Shown one piece after another: positions 9,217 through 21,595 of a stretch of 48,799 bases of DNA. Source of the stretch: Achromobacter pulmonis (lineage in GTDB: Bacteria > Pseudomonadota > Gammaproteobacteria > Burkholderiales > Burkholderiaceae_B); NCBI RefSeq assembly GCF_002885955.2, contig NZ_POQS01000003.1, positions 34,394 through 83,192 on the forward strand, written 5' to 3'. The translations under genes and the position numbers were made by a program. The notes beneath the pieces are model-generated. The model was not told the origin of the DNA, searched no databases, and saw only the letters and a program-made list of their open reading frames with translations. Every line of letters starts with the position of its first letter. The first letter of the stretch is position 1.

Positions 9217-9687
9217 TCAGTTCGCCAGCCCGGTCAGCGGCAGCTGGGTCTCCTTGAGCCGGCGCAGCACGAAACACGATTTGCTGTGCCGGATGCCCGG
9301 AATCCGGTAGAGCTGTTCGCGCAGCAGGCGCTCGTAGTCGCGCGTGTCGCGCACGGCGATGCGGATGTAGTAGTCGTAGTCGCCCGAGACCAGAAAGGCC
9401 TCCAGCACCTCGGGGATCTGCGCCAGCGCCCGGCCGAACTCGTACAGGGTCTCCTCGCTGTGGCTCTCCAGCGTGACGTGGACGATCACCGTGTCCATGA
9501 AGCCCAGGCTGGCCGGGTCGATGTCGACGGTGTAGCCGCGGATCACGCCGGCGCTTTCCATGCGCTTGATGCGGTTCCAGCAGGGCGTGGACGACAGTCC
9601 CACGGCCGCGCCGATGTCGTTCAGGCTGGCGCGCGCATTCTCCTGCAGCACCTTGAGAATGGCGAGGTCAAACTTGTCCAGGTTCAT
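9217..9687 (-). CDS. Lrp/AsnC family transcriptional regulator
   Basis: A 156-residue regulator. The N-terminal winged helix begins MNLDKFDLAILKVLQENARA and contains LNDIGAAVGLSSTPCWNRIKRM. The C-terminal RAM domain includes EVLEAFLVSGDYDYYIRIAVRD and the IRHSKSCFVLRRLKET end typical of the family. I chose the ATG at 9685-9687 over longer upstream frames because homology starts there and GGAGG sits at the right distance. It is divergent from an acetolactate synthase, a classic Lrp arrangement, so branched-chain amino acid response is likely. Its ribosome-binding site lies in the loop of a perfect inverted repeat. Confidence 0.95.
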   Translation of the reverse strand: MNLDKFDLAILKVLQENARASLNDIGAAVGLSSTPCWNRIKRMESAGVIRGYTVDIDPASLGFMDTVIVHVTLESHSEETLYEFGRALAQIPEVLEAFLVSGDYDYYIRIAVRDTRDYERLLREQLYRIPGIRHSKSCFVLRRLKETQLPLTGLAN

Positions 9688-9689
9688 TT

Positions 9690-9713
9690 TCTTTGATTCC
9701 TCCAAATCAAAGA
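9690..9713 (-). promoter_or_regulatory. Perfect inverted repeat enclosing the lrp ribosome-binding site
   Basis: TCTTTGATT and AATCAAAGA pair perfectly over 9 bases with a 6-base centre. On the lrp transcript the centre reads TGGAGG, which is the Shine-Dalgarno sequence. The repeat ends 2 bases before the lrp ATG. It may be a DNA operator for autoregulation or an RNA hairpin that controls translation. The rest of the intergenic region to 9789 is strikingly AT-rich, as Lrp-bound DNA usually is, and holds further short inverted repeats (for example GAAGA/TCTTC at 9749-9765). Confidence 0.7.
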
Positions 9714-9789
9714 TAAATTTACTGCGTCTACCGGTTATTGGTGGAAAAGAAGATAAATATTCTTCGGATCTACGAATAAGATAGATACC

Positions 9790-11604
9790 ATGAACGATCG
9801 CCTGCACCCCACCGCCGCCGCCGCGCTTGCCGCCTCTGATCGCCCCGCTGACAACGGGGCGAAAATTCTGCTCGATACCCTGATCGCCCACGGCGTGGAT
9901 ACGGTGTTCGGCTATCCCGGGGGCGCCGTGCTGCCCCTGTACGACGCGCTCTACGCCGAGCCGCGCCTCAAGCACGTGCTGGTGCGCCACGAGCAGGCGG
10001 CCGTGCACGCCGCCGAGGGCTACGCCCGCAGCACCGGCCGCACCGGCGTGGTCTTCGTCACTTCGGGCCCGGGCATGGCCAACACCACCTCGGGGCTGCT
10101 GGACGCCATGTGCGACTCGATCCCGGTGCTGTGCATCAGCGGCCAGGTGGCCACGGCCGCCATCGGCACCGACGCCTTCCAGGAGTGCGACGCCATCGGC
10201 ATCTCGCGCTCGGTGACCAAGTGGAACACCCAGATCCGCGCGGTGGACGACGTCGCCGGCGTGGTGGGGCGCGCCTTCGAGCTGACGCGCCAGGGCCGTC
10301 CCGGCCCGGTGCTGGTGGACTTCCCCAAGGACGTGCAGCTGGCCGTGCCGCGCGACGCCGACGACGGCATCCCGGCCGCGCCCACGCAGCAGAAGCTGGC
10401 CGCGCTGCGCGCGCGGCGCCAGGCCGGCAAGCTCGCGCCCAAACTGCCGCAATCGGCCGTGCGCCGCGCCGCCGCGCTCATCGCGCAGGCCAGACGGCCC
10501 ATCTTCTACGGCGGCGGCGGACTGGTGAACGCCGGCCCCGAAGCCTGCGCCGCCTTCGCCGACCTGGTGCGCCATACCGGCGCGCCCTGCACGCTGACGC
10601 TGATGGGCCTGGGCGCCTTCCCCGCGTCCAGCCCGCAATTCGTGGGCATGCTGGGCATGCACGGTACGGTCGAGGCCAACCTGGCCATGCACCACGCCGA
10701 CCTGGTGGTCTGTATCGGCGCGCGCTTCGATGACCGCATCACCGGCAAGCTGTCGGAATTCTGTCCCTACGCCCGCAAGATCCATATCGACATCGATCCC
10801 GCCTCGATCAACAAGGTGGTGCGCGTGGACGTCGCGCTGGTGGGCGACTGCCTGCCGCTGGTGAGCGCGCTGCGCGCCGAGCTGGGCGATGCGCCGCTGC
10901 CTGCCGCGCGGCTGGCGCCCTGGTGGGACCGCATCGCGGGCTGGCGCGCCCAGGACTGCCTGGGCTATACGCCGGCCGCCGACGCCATCCTGCCGCAGCA
11001 CCTGATGTCGCGCCTGAACGCGGCGCTGGCCGGCCGCGACGCCATCGTCTCCACCGACGTGGGCCAGCACCAGATGTGGGCGGCGCAATACCTGCGCTTC
11101 GACGCGCCCAACCGCTGGCTGACCTCGGGCGGGGCCGGCACCATGGGCTACGGCGTGCCCGCCGCGATCGGCGCGCAGGTCGGCCATCCCGACAAGACGG
11201 TGGTCTGCGTCAGCGGCGACGCTTCGGTGCTGATGAACATCCAGGAGCTGTCCACCGCCATGCAGCACCGGACGCCGGTCAAGGTCGTGCTGTGCAACAA
11301 CGGCTACATGGGCATGGTGCGCCAGTGGCAGGAACTGATCCACGGCGGGCGCTACAGCCACAGCTACAACGCGTCGCTGCCCGATTTCGTGGCCCTGGCG
11401 CGCGCCTTCGGCTGGGGCGCGGCCCGCGTCGACGATCCGGCGCAGCTGGACGCGGCGCTGGCCGAATGCCTGGCGCACGACGGCCCGTACTTCCTGGACG
11501 TGGCGGTCGCGGCGCAGGAGAACTGCTTCCCGATGATGCCGGCCGGCCACGGCCATCAGCGGATGATGCTGGCCGAAGGCGTGTGGTACCAGGACGAGTC
11601 GTAA
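9790..11604 (+). CDS. Acetolactate synthase large subunit-type ThDP enzyme
   Basis: A 604-residue thiamine-diphosphate enzyme. The N-terminal domain has [20 protein letters not shown] with the catalytic glutamate in [16 protein letters not shown], followed by [19 protein letters not shown] and [10 protein letters not shown]. The C-terminal ThDP site has [20 protein letters not shown] and [14 protein letters not shown]. This matches catalytic subunits that join two pyruvates (or pyruvate and 2-oxobutyrate) in branched-chain amino acid synthesis. No ilvN-like small subunit follows, so it is either a second isozyme using a small subunit from elsewhere or a catabolic type. It is divergent from an Lrp/AsnC regulator. 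Confidence 0.9.
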   Translation: MNDRLHPTAAAALAASDRPADNGAKILLDTLIAHGVDTVFGYPGGAVLPLYDALYAEPRLKHVLVRHEQAAVHAAEGYARSTGRTGVVFVTSGPGMANTTSGLLDAMCDSIPVLCISGQVATAAIGTDAFQECDAIGISRSVTKWNTQIRAVDDVAGVVGRAFELTRQGRPGPVLVDFPKDVQLAVPRDADDGIPAAPTQQKLAALRARRQAGKLAPKLPQSAVRRAAALIAQARRPIFYGGGGLVNAGPEACAAFADLVRHTGAPCTLTLMGLGAFPASSPQFVGMLGMHGTVEANLAMHHADLVVCIGARFDDRITGKLSEFCPYARKIHIDIDPASINKVVRVDVALVGDCLPLVSALRAELGDAPLPAARLAPWWDRIAGWRAQDCLGYTPAADAILPQHLMSRLNAALAGRDAIVSTDVGQHQMWAAQYLRFDAPNRWLTSGGAGTMGYGVPAAIGAQVGHPDKTVVCVSGDASVLMNIQELSTAMQHRTPVKVVLCNNGYMGMVRQWQELIHGGRYSHSYNASLPDFVALARAFGWGAARVDDPAQLDAALAECLAHDGPYFLDVAVAAQENCFPMMPAGHGHQRMMLAEGVWYQDES

Positions 11605-11621
11605 CCGGCCCGGCCGTCCCG

Positions 11622-12401
11622 TCAGAACTGGATCGACAAGCCCCCGTCCACCACCAGCACGTGGCCGTTGACGTATGACGCCGCCGGCGAGGCCAGGAAC
11701 ACGGCCGCGCCGGCGATCTCTTCCGGTTCGCCCCAGCGGCCCGTCGGATTGCGCGCGGCGACGCGCGGGCCGACGTCGGGGTCGGCGATCATTTCCGCAT
11801 TGGTCTCGGTGGCGAAGGTGCCTGGCGCGATCGCGTTGCTGGTGATGCCGCGCCCGCCGAATTCGGCCGCCAGCGCGCGCACCATGCCGGTCAGGCCCTG
11901 CTTGGCCGCCGGATAGACGGCATCGCCCGAGCGGGCCAGCTCGCCCACCACGGAGGTGATGGCGATCAGGCGTCCGCTGCCCTGGCGCGCCATGCGTTCG
12001 GCGGCGAGCTTGGCCAGCAGGATGCCGGCCACCAGGTCGGTGTCGATCAGCGCGCGGATCTCGGCCACGCTGGTGTCGGCCAGCGTCTTGCGGTTGCGCG
12101 CCCCGACGTTGTTCACCAGGATGTCCAGCCGGCCATGTTCGCGGTCGATGCGTTCGAAGGCCTGCGCCATGGCGTCATCGTCGCTCACGTCGAACGGCAG
12201 CGCATGCGCGTCCAGGCCGGCGGCGGCCAGTTCGCCCGCGGCGGCTGCGGCGGCCTGCGCGTTGCGGCCGTTGATCAGCACGCGCGCGCCGCAGCCGGCC
12301 AGCGCCCGCGCGATACAGAAGCCCAGCCCGCGGGCCGAGCCGGTCACCAGGGCCACCTGGCCCGTGAGATCGAAGTTGCGCAGATACGGTAGTGTGGTCA
12401 T
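11622..12401 (-). CDS. SDR family oxidoreductase (gluconate 5-dehydrogenase-like)
   Basis: A 259-residue classical short-chain dehydrogenase. It has the cofactor motif TGSARGLGFCIARALAG, NNVGARN in the NNAG position, ITSVVGELARSGDAVYPAAKQG with the YxxxK pair, and NAIAPGTFATETN. The end VNGHVLVVDGGLSIQF is standard. The N-terminal NFDLTGQVALVTGSARGLG is similar to gluconate 5-dehydrogenase-type enzymes, but the substrate is not certain. I chose ATG 12399-12401 because GGAGCAGGA precedes it; an ATG at 12425 would overlap the topB terminator. It converges with the acetolactate synthase gene with a 17-base gap. Confidence 0.88.
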   Translation of the reverse strand: MTTLPYLRNFDLTGQVALVTGSARGLGFCIARALAGCGARVLINGRNAQAAAAAAGELAAAGLDAHALPFDVSDDDAMAQAFERIDREHGRLDILVNNVGARNRKTLADTSVAEIRALIDTDLVAGILLAKLAAERMARQGSGRLIAITSVVGELARSGDAVYPAAKQGLTGMVRALAAEFGGRGITSNAIAPGTFATETNAEMIADPDVGPRVAARNPTGRWGEPEEIAGAAVFLASPAASYVNGHVLVVDGGLSIQF

Positions 12402-12426
12402 CGGTCCTGCTCCGCTGATAGGCAAA

Positions 12427-12455
12427 ACGCCGGCGGCCGCAATGGCCGCCGGCGT
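12427..12455 (-). terminator. Intrinsic terminator after topB
   Basis: A perfect 12-base stem (ACGCCGGCGGCC with its complement) closes a 5-base loop. It is followed on the minus strand by a short TTTT run. It lies about 55 bases downstream of the topB stop. Confidence 0.75.
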
Positions 12456-12510
12456 CTAGGCCAGGTCATACGATACGCCGGCGCGCCTGCGCGCCGGCGC
12501 GGGACGTCCA

Positions 12511-15096
<2,586 letters not shown>

Positions 15097-15158
15097 GTGT
15101 ATCCAGTGGCGGCAGTCCCGCCTTAGTAGCGCGGATAATAAGATCGGAGATTCGCCAG

Positions 15159-17783
15159 ATGCAAGTCGGCACTGAAAGACAAGCGGGATCCGAACTACAC
15201 GCATGGCGCCAATTTCTGGCGCGCAGCACCCTCTGGCTGGGCGTTTTACTGCTGGGCAGCGCCGCAGTTTGCTGGGTCGCCGCCAACTGGCAGGACATGA
15301 CCAAAATACAGCGCTTCGCCGGCGTGCAGGCGCTGCTGGCGGCCTGCGCGCTGGCCGCCGCTTGGGCCGGGCTGCGCCTGCGCGCCAGCCCCGGCGTGCG
15401 CCGCAGCATACCCGGCGCGCTGCTGGCGCTGGCCGGCATTCTGCTGGGCGCCCTGCTCGCCCTGCTGGGTCAAACTTACCAGACCGGGGCCGACACCTGG
15501 GAACTGTTCGCCTGGTGGGCGGCGCTGCTGCTGCCGTGGGCGCTGGCGGCGGCCAGCCAGGCGGTCTGGCTGCTATGGGTGCTGGTGCTGAACATTGCCA
15601 CCGCGCTATGGCTGGGCGAGCGCGCCTTCGAGTGGTGGATGGTGTTCGGCGGCCCCGGCGCCGCCAGCCTCATCATCGCGGGCCTGAACCTGGTGCTGCT
15701 GTTCGCCTGGGAGATGGCCGCGCGCCGCTGGCGCGCCAGCACGCTGTTCGGGCCGCGCATCCTGGCCGCGCTGACCATCAGCGCGCTGGTGGTGTCGCTG
15801 ATGTTCGGCGACTACATCCTGCGCGGGCTGGGCACCGCCAACGGCGTGGCCTGGCTGGCCGTCACGCTGGGCCTGGGCCTTTATTATCAGCGCGGCCGGC
15901 GCGACCTGGTCATACTGGCCATGCTGGCCGCGGGCGTGATCTGCGTGTCGCTGCGCGTGGTGGGCGAATGGCTGCTGCGCCTGGAACCCGGCGTCTGGGC
16001 CGCATTGCCGCTGGCCGCGCTGCTGATGGCCGAAGCCGTCTGGGCTGCCCGCTGGCTGCGCCGGCTGGGCGCCGAACCCGCCGCGCCGGTCGCCGCGGCC
16101 GACGCCGAGCCGTCGGCCGCCTCGGCCGGCAATGCGGTCGATCCGGCCGACGCGGGCGCGCCGGTGGCGCAGCTGGCGCCGGCCGCGGCCCAGGCCGATC
16201 CGCCCTGGTACGTGCAATGCCTGCTGGGCCTGAGCGCCTGGCTGGGCACGCTGCTGCTGCTGGTGTTCGTGGCCTTCTCCGGCGTGGTCACCACCGAGGA
16301 AGGCGCGCTGGTGACCGGCCTGGTGCTGTGCGCCGCCGGCGTGGCGGTGCTGCGCAGCGACGCCGGCCCCTTCTGGCGCCAATGCGGCACGGCCATGGCC
16401 TTCACCGGCCAGATCCTGATCATCTACGGCCTGTCCAGCTCCACCTCGTTCACCAACGCCTGCCTGTTCGTGCTGCTGATGGCCACGGCCGTCTACGCGC
16501 TGGGGCCGGACGCCATCCTGCGGTTCCTGAGCGGCCTGCTGATCGCGCTGGCCTCGGCCGGGCTGATCTGGCGCGGCCTGGTGCCGGAGCTGATGCGCGA
16601 AGACCTGCTGGAGGCCTGGCTGGATTTCGACGTGGCGCAGGCCACCTTCGTGTGGCTGCCCATCGCGGTGACCGGCGCCTGGGCCACGGCGGTGCTGTTC
16701 AGCCTAGGCCGGCGCCTGGGCGGGCGGCGCGCCCACGCGCTGCAGCCGCTGGCCTGGGCCTTCCTGCTGTCGGTCCAGGGCATGGTGTGGCTGGCCAGCG
16801 GCATATCGGCCCTGCAACTGCCGGCGATGTGGCAGCTCAATCCGCGCACGGCGGTGCTGGTGACGGCCGGCGCGCTGCTGCCGGCGGCGGCGGCCCTGGC
16901 GGTGCTGTGGCCGCGGCGCCGCGTGCTGACCGCGGGCGTGACCTGGGGCGTGCCGCTGGCGCTGCTGGTGCTGGCGCTGTTCTGGCTGCCCAGCCCGGGC
17001 GTGGGCTTCGCGCTGGCCTGGCTGCTGCTGGGCTTCGGCCTGAACCAGCCGCGCCTGGCCATCTTCGGCGTGCTCAGCCTGCTGGCCTATCTGGGCGTCT
17101 ATTACTACCAGCTCGACGTGCCGCTGCTGCAGAAGGCGCTGTGGCTGGGCGGCGCGGCGGTGCTGCTGTTCATGCTGCGGGCCCTGGTGTGGCTGGTGCC
17201 GCGCCTGATGCGCACTCAGGCGCCGTCCGCGCGCGGGCCGCTGCCGCCGGTGTCGGGCGCGCTGCGCTGGCGCACGCTGGGCATCCTGGGCGGCCTGGCG
17301 CTGGTGCTGGCGGTGGCCAACGGCGGCATCTGGCAGCGCGAAAAACTGCTGGCTTCCGGCAAGGTGGTCATCCTGGAACTGGCGCCGGTGGACCCGCGTT
17401 CGCTGATGCAGGGCGACTACATGGCGCTGAATTTCGCCGCCAGCCGCGAGGTCACGCGGCTGCGCCTGGGCGGCGAGAACCGGCCCGAACCCGATTCGCT
17501 GCTGGGCTACGAGCCCGACGGCTACGTGATGCTGGCGCGCGACGAGCGCGGCGTGTCGCAGCCGCTGCGCATCCAGCCCGAGGTGCATCCGCATACCGAC
17601 GCCGAGGTGCCGCTGCGCTACCGGGTGCGCAACAACGGCGTGCGCATCGTGACCAACGCCTATTTCTTCCCCGAAGGCCAGGCCAAGCGCTACGAGGTCG
17701 CCCGCTACGGCGAACTGCGCGTGGCCGACAACGGCGAGGCGCTATTGGTGCGGATGCTGGGCGAGGACCTGCAGCCGCTCTAG
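15159..17783 (+). CDS. DUF2157 / DUF4401 / GDYXXLXY-domain fused membrane protein
   Basis: An 874-residue integral membrane protein. The N-terminus (LHAWRQFLARSTLWLGVLLLGSAAVCWVAANW and on) matches DUF2157. A long middle region has roughly twenty hydrophobic segments resembling DUF4401. The last 170 residues are a mostly soluble domain with the motif QGDYMALNF at about residue 750, the signature of GDYXXLXY proteins. In many bacteria these parts are encoded by two or three adjacent genes; here they form one polypeptide. The function is unknown. It is divergent from topB, and its stop is 5 bases from the convergent gluQ stop. Confidence 0.82.
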   Translation: MQVGTERQAGSELHAWRQFLARSTLWLGVLLLGSAAVCWVAANWQDMTKIQRFAGVQALLAACALAAAWAGLRLRASPGVRRSIPGALLALAGILLGALLALLGQTYQTGADTWELFAWWAALLLPWALAAASQAVWLLWVLVLNIATALWLGERAFEWWMVFGGPGAASLIIAGLNLVLLFAWEMAARRWRASTLFGPRILAALTISALVVSLMFGDYILRGLGTANGVAWLAVTLGLGLYYQRGRRDLVILAMLAAGVICVSLRVVGEWLLRLEPGVWAALPLAALLMAEAVWAARWLRRLGAEPAAPVAAADAEPSAASAGNAVDPADAGAPVAQLAPAAAQADPPWYVQCLLGLSAWLGTLLLLVFVAFSGVVTTEEGALVTGLVLCAAGVAVLRSDAGPFWRQCGTAMAFTGQILIIYGLSSSTSFTNACLFVLLMATAVYALGPDAILRFLSGLLIALASAGLIWRGLVPELMREDLLEAWLDFDVAQATFVWLPIAVTGAWATAVLFSLGRRLGGRRAHALQPLAWAFLLSVQGMVWLASGISALQLPAMWQLNPRTAVLVTAGALLPAAAALAVLWPRRRVLTAGVTWGVPLALLVLALFWLPSPGVGFALAWLLLGFGLNQPRLAIFGVLSLLAYLGVYYYQLDVPLLQKALWLGGAAVLLFMLRALVWLVPRLMRTQAPSARGPLPPVSGALRWRTLGILGGLALVLAVANGGIWQREKLLASGKVVILELAPVDPRSLMQGDYMALNFAASREVTRLRLGGENRPEPDSLLGYEPDGYVMLARDERGVSQPLRIQPEVHPHTDAEVPLRYRVRNNGVRIVTNAYFFPEGQAKRYEVARYGELRVADNGEALLVRMLGEDLQPL

Positions 17784-17788
17784 GATAT

Positions 17789-18664
17789 TCAGGGAAAGCG
17801 CCGCGCCCAGCGCGCGGCGGCCTCGCGCAGGAATGCGTCGCGGTCCTGCGCCGGGAAATCGGCGAAGCCCAGCGCCGACCAGGCGGCCCGCAGCGCCGCC
17901 AGCGGCGCGTCGGTATCGATGGGCGGGGCGCCATTCTGCTTGGACAGCTTCAGTCCGCTGGCGGGGTCCAGGATCAGCGGCACATGCAGATAGCGCAGCG
18001 CCGGCAGGCCCAGCAGGCGGCCCAGCACGCGCTGGCGCGCCGTGGAACCCAGCAGGTCGGCGCCGCGCACCACGTCCGTGACGCCCTGCGCCGCATCGTC
18101 GACCACCACGGCCAGCTGATAGGCCCACAGGCCGTCGGCGCGGCGCAGCGCCATGTCGCCCACGGCGCGGGCCACGTCCTGCTCCTGCGGTCCCAGCCAG
18201 CGGTCCTCGAAATGTTCCACGCCCGGCGGCACCCGCAGGCGCCATGCGCGCGCCTGGCGGCCCGGCGGCAGGCCGTTGCGGCAGGTGCCGGGGTAAGGCC
18301 GTTCGCCGTCGGCGCCCGGCTGGGTCTGGCCGCGCAGGGCCGAGTCGGCGATTTCGCGGCGGGTGCAGCCGCAGCCGTAGATCAGGCCGCGCGCGGCCAG
18401 CGCGTCGAAAGCCGCCTGGTAGGCCGCGCCGCGCTGCGACTGCCACATGATGTCGCCGTCCCAGGCCAGGCCCAGCGCCTGCAGCTGCGCCATGATGCGC
18501 TCGGCAGCGCCGGGCACGGTGCGCGGCGTGTCCACGTCCTCGATGCGCAGCAGCCAGCGCCCTTCATGGGCGCGCGCGTCCAGCCAGCTGGCCAGGGCGG
18601 CCACGAGCGAGCCCGCGTGCAGCGGGCCGCTGGGGCTGGGGGCGAAACGGCCTACGTAGTTCAC
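17789..18664 (-). CDS. gluQ: Glutamyl-queuosine tRNA(Asp) synthetase
   Basis: A 291-residue truncated glutamyl-tRNA synthetase paralogue. It has the HIGH-like motif in [22 protein letters not shown] (residues about 6-27), the cysteine zinc site [10 protein letters not shown], and the KMSKS-like LKLSKQNG near residue 235. It lacks an anticodon-binding domain. GluQRS enzymes attach glutamate to queuosine at position 34 of tRNA(Asp). In Bordetella-type genomes it lies near smg and topB, as here. Length agrees with the family. Confidence 0.94.
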   Translation of the reverse strand: MNYVGRFAPSPSGPLHAGSLVAALASWLDARAHEGRWLLRIEDVDTPRTVPGAAERIMAQLQALGLAWDGDIMWQSQRGAAYQAAFDALAARGLIYGCGCTRREIADSALRGQTQPGADGERPYPGTCRNGLPPGRQARAWRLRVPPGVEHFEDRWLGPQEQDVARAVGDMALRRADGLWAYQLAVVVDDAAQGVTDVVRGADLLGSTARQRVLGRLLGLPALRYLHVPLILDPASGLKLSKQNGAPPIDTDAPLAALRAAWSALGFADFPAQDRDAFLREAAARWARRFP

Positions 18665-18734
18665 AGGACGAAGCCCGCGCGTCGGTGCGCGCGGGACGAT
18701 GGAGACAAGGAGGTGCCGCGGCGGCGCGCCGCGT

Positions 18735-19193
18735 TCAATGCAGGCGGCGCGCGCCGTCGTCGTCGAGGAGCTCTTCCAGGACCAGATTGTCGATCTCGGC
18801 CTCCTGGCTCCAGAGGACCATGAGGGCGATGATCTTGATCTTCGACAGCGGCACGGGGGATTCGGGCGCGGCCAGCCCGCGGTCGATCACGATTTCGCGC
18901 AGGGGCGCGGGCAGCACGCCGGCCGATTCCAGGAAGGCGATGAAGCCGATGGACTCGGTGCCGAGCTGCTGATACTCGTTATCGGTGTAGATGCGGGTGC
19001 CGGTGGTGGGCGCCTGGGCGAGATCGACGCACCGTTCGGTGGTCTCGGCGAGGCCGTAGAGCCATCCGAGCGCATCGTCGATGTCTTCGTGCTCGAACCC
19101 CGCGGCGGCAAGCCGCTTGGCCAGCACGTCAGCCGCAGGACAGGCTTGCGGCGTGTAGTAATTCTCGTACAGATAAACCAGGATATCGAACAT
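18735..19193 (-). CDS. smg: Smg family protein (DUF494)
   Basis: A 152-residue protein that starts [19 protein letters not shown], the typical Smg N-terminus, and continues with [20 protein letters not shown] and [13 protein letters not shown]. Smg proteins are widely conserved, often next to dprA (smf) and topoisomerase genes. Their function is not established. I chose ATG 19191-19193 since the conserved N-terminus begins exactly there, although the frame stays open further upstream. dprA is not at the expected upstream position; a TRAP transporter is there instead. Confidence 0.92.
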   Translation of the reverse strand: MFDILVYLYENYYTPQACPAADVLAKRLAAAGFEHEDIDDALGWLYGLAETTERCVDLAQAPTTGTRIYTDNEYQQLGTESIGFIAFLESAGVLPAPLREIVIDRGLAAPESPVPLSKIKIIALMVLWSQEAEIDNLVLEELLDDDGARRLH

Positions 19194-19380
19194 ATGGCGC
19201 AGTCTTGTGCCTGTTTGCACAGTCGGCCCGCATATCGGCAGACCAGCAAACATGAATTTTACTGTACGCCGATTTGTAGGGCCGGGCAACCAACCCGATG
19301 GCGAGTGTTGTATGCCGTCACCCCGGGTCCAAAAAGCGGCGTTTTTCGGCCAAATACTGCCAAACTGCATGATTCGACGA

Positions 19381-19412
19381 AAAGGGGCGGACCCCGAAAA
19401 GGCCGCCCCTTT
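19381..19412 (-). terminator. Intrinsic terminator of the TRAP transporter operon
   Basis: AAAGGGGCGG and CCGCCCCTTT pair perfectly over 10 bases around a 12-base loop, 21 bases past the permease stop. On the minus strand the 3' arm runs into TTTT. Confidence 0.75.
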
Positions 19413-19432
19413 ATTCCGTCCCTTTTTTCGCC

Positions 19433-21457
19433 TCAGGTGGTCCTGGGGGCGTTCTCCAGCTTGAGCTGCGCCAGCTGGCGCATGAACACCGGAATGCACA
19501 CCGCCAGCCCGATCAGGCCGCTGGTCAGGCCCGGCAGGATCGTCAGCAGGGCGCCCACGACGCACAGCCAGCGCTCCCAGCTCTTCATGCCGACCAGCAT
19601 GTAGCGCGAGAACGCGGCCGACAGCAGCACCAGGCCGATCATGCAGCCGACCAGCGTCACGGCGAAGTCGTACCAGGTGAAGCCCTGCACCGAAATCAGC
19701 AGCGACGGCGAGAACACGAACACGAAGGGCACGATGAGCTTGGTGATGCCCAGCCGGAACGCCGTGTTGCCGGTCTTGAACGGGTCGCTGCCCGCCATGC
19801 CCGCGGCCGCGTAGGCGGCCAGCGCCACCGGCGGCGTGATGTCGGCCAGGATGCCGAAATAGAACACGAAGAAGTGCGCCGCGATCGGCTGCACGCCCAG
19901 CTGCACCAGCGTGGGGGCGGCCACCGCCACCATGATCAGGTAGTTGGCCGTGGTCGGAATGCCGCAGCCCATCAGGATGCAGACGATGCCGGTCATGACC
20001 AGCGCCGCGATCAGGGTCAGCGTCTGGGTGTTGGCGATGGCCTCCGGAATCACCGTGGCCGCGCCGCCGGCGATGGCCTGCGCCGCCGAGATCACGATGT
20101 ACGAGATCTTGAAGCCCACGCCGGTCAGCGTGACCACGCCGATCACGATGCCCACCGTGCCCGCCGCCGCGCCCACCGCCAGCGCGTACTTGGCGCCGGT
20201 TTCGAAGGCTTCGTACAGATCGCGCAGGCGCAGCCGCTGGAACGGATTGAGCAGGCCCACCACGATGCAGCCCGTGATCCCGGCGAATGCCGCCAGGTAG
20301 GGCGTGCGGCCGCTGGCCAGCACGCCGATCAGCAGCGCCAGCGGAATCAGGGTCGGCCAGCGCATCTTGAACGACTGCTTGAGCTTGGGCATTTCTTCGT
20401 TGGTCAGCCCGCGCAGCCCTTCGCGCTTGGCCTCGAAGTGCACCTGCATGAACATGCCGAAGAAATACAGGAACGCCGGGAAAATCCCCGCGATCGCGAT
20501 CTGCTGGTACGGAATGCCCAGGAACTCGATCATCAGGAACGCGGCCGCGCCCATGATGGGCGGCGTGATCTGGCCGCCGGTGCTGCTGGCGGCTTCGACG
20601 CCCGCGGCGAAGTGCCGCGGGTAGCCGATGCGGATCATGGCGGGAATGGTGAGCGAGCCCACCGTCACCGCGTTGGCCACCGAGGAGCCCGACAGCATGC
20701 CGAACATGGCCGAGCCGAACACCGACACCTTGGCCGGCCCGCCGGCGTAGCGGCCGGCGACGGTGGAGGCCACGTCCAGGAACAGCTGGCCCAGGCCGAT
20801 GCGGGTGGCCAGCACCCCGAACAGCACGAAGTGGAACACATAGGTGGCCACCACGCCCACGGCCACGCCGTACACGCCCTGGCTGGTCAGGTACATGTGG
20901 TTGACGACCTGGGACCAGGTATTGCCGGCGTGCTGCAGCAGCCCGGGGAAATACGGGCCGAACATGGCGTAGGCCATGAACACCAGCGCGATGATGGGCA
21001 GCGGCCAGCCCATGGCGCGGCGCGTGGCCTCCAGCAGGCCGATCAGCAGGATGGACCCCATGAACACGTCGATCGGCAGCGGATTGCCGACGCGGAACGC
21101 CAGGTCCTCGAAAATGTAGGGGATGTACAGCACCGACAGGGCCAGCGCGATCGCGATGATCCAGTCATACAGCGGAATGCCGCCGGGCGCATACCAGGTG
21201 GACTTCGGCTCGCGCGTGTAGTGCGCCTTCGAAAAGCCGAACACCAGGAAGATGAGGCTCAGCACGAACGCCAGGTGCACGCCGCGGTGCGTGGCCTCGC
21301 GCAGCAGGCCGAAGCCGGCCGTGTAGTAATGAAAGATCGAGAGTGCAACCAGCAGGCCGGACACGATCCATGTGGCCGCCTTGTCCAGCGGCCGGAAGCG
21401 GATTTCCGAGTCGTACTTCTCCGCCAGCTGCTGGGTTTTTTCGTGGTCTATTTCCAT
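19433..21457 (-). CDS. TRAP transporter permease, fused small and large subunits
   Basis: A 674-residue inner-membrane permease. The N-terminal part has four hydrophobic segments, as in a DctQ-like small subunit. The remainder is a DctM-like large subunit with glycine-rich blocks such as GSAMFGMLSGSSVANAVTVGSLTIPAMI and SSTGGQITPPIMGAAAFLM. This fused form is the type that pairs with TAXI binding proteins, and the gene for one lies just upstream. Together they should import an organic anion by sodium or proton symport. The ligand is unknown; the divergent D-threonine aldolase gene makes an amino or hydroxy acid worth testing. Confidence 0.93.
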   Translation of the reverse strand: MEIDHEKTQQLAEKYDSEIRFRPLDKAATWIVSGLLVALSIFHYYTAGFGLLREATHRGVHLAFVLSLIFLVFGFSKAHYTREPKSTWYAPGGIPLYDWIIAIALALSVLYIPYIFEDLAFRVGNPLPIDVFMGSILLIGLLEATRRAMGWPLPIIALVFMAYAMFGPYFPGLLQHAGNTWSQVVNHMYLTSQGVYGVAVGVVATYVFHFVLFGVLATRIGLGQLFLDVASTVAGRYAGGPAKVSVFGSAMFGMLSGSSVANAVTVGSLTIPAMIRIGYPRHFAAGVEAASSTGGQITPPIMGAAAFLMIEFLGIPYQQIAIAGIFPAFLYFFGMFMQVHFEAKREGLRGLTNEEMPKLKQSFKMRWPTLIPLALLIGVLASGRTPYLAAFAGITGCIVVGLLNPFQRLRLRDLYEAFETGAKYALAVGAAAGTVGIVIGVVTLTGVGFKISYIVISAAQAIAGGAATVIPEAIANTQTLTLIAALVMTGIVCILMGCGIPTTANYLIMVAVAAPTLVQLGVQPIAAHFFVFYFGILADITPPVALAAYAAAGMAGSDPFKTGNTAFRLGITKLIVPFVFVFSPSLLISVQGFTWYDFAVTLVGCMIGLVLLSAAFSRYMLVGMKSWERWLCVVGALLTILPGLTSGLIGLAVCIPVFMRQLAQLKLENAPRTT

Positions 21458-21595
21458 CGCCGTGATTCTCAGGGTGATTCAGCAAACAGGGCCGCTCGTG
21501 GCGGCCCCGCGCAGGTAATACATACTTTCCCGACCGTGCGCCGCCAAGCAGCACCCGCTCCGCATAAAACTACTGCCCCACAATCGGGGCCGCGT

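Noticed and set aside
9688..11556. Upstream extension of the Lrp/AsnC reading frame
   Set aside because: The frame stays open only because it is antisense to the acetolactate synthase gene. The regulator begins at 9687 with a good ribosome-binding site.
15203..18823. Open plus-strand frame of more than 1200 codons through the DUF2157 and gluQ region
   Set aside because: It is a shadow of the GC-rich codon pattern: composition is mainly A, R, G and P, and it overlaps two genes with clear family motifs in other frames.
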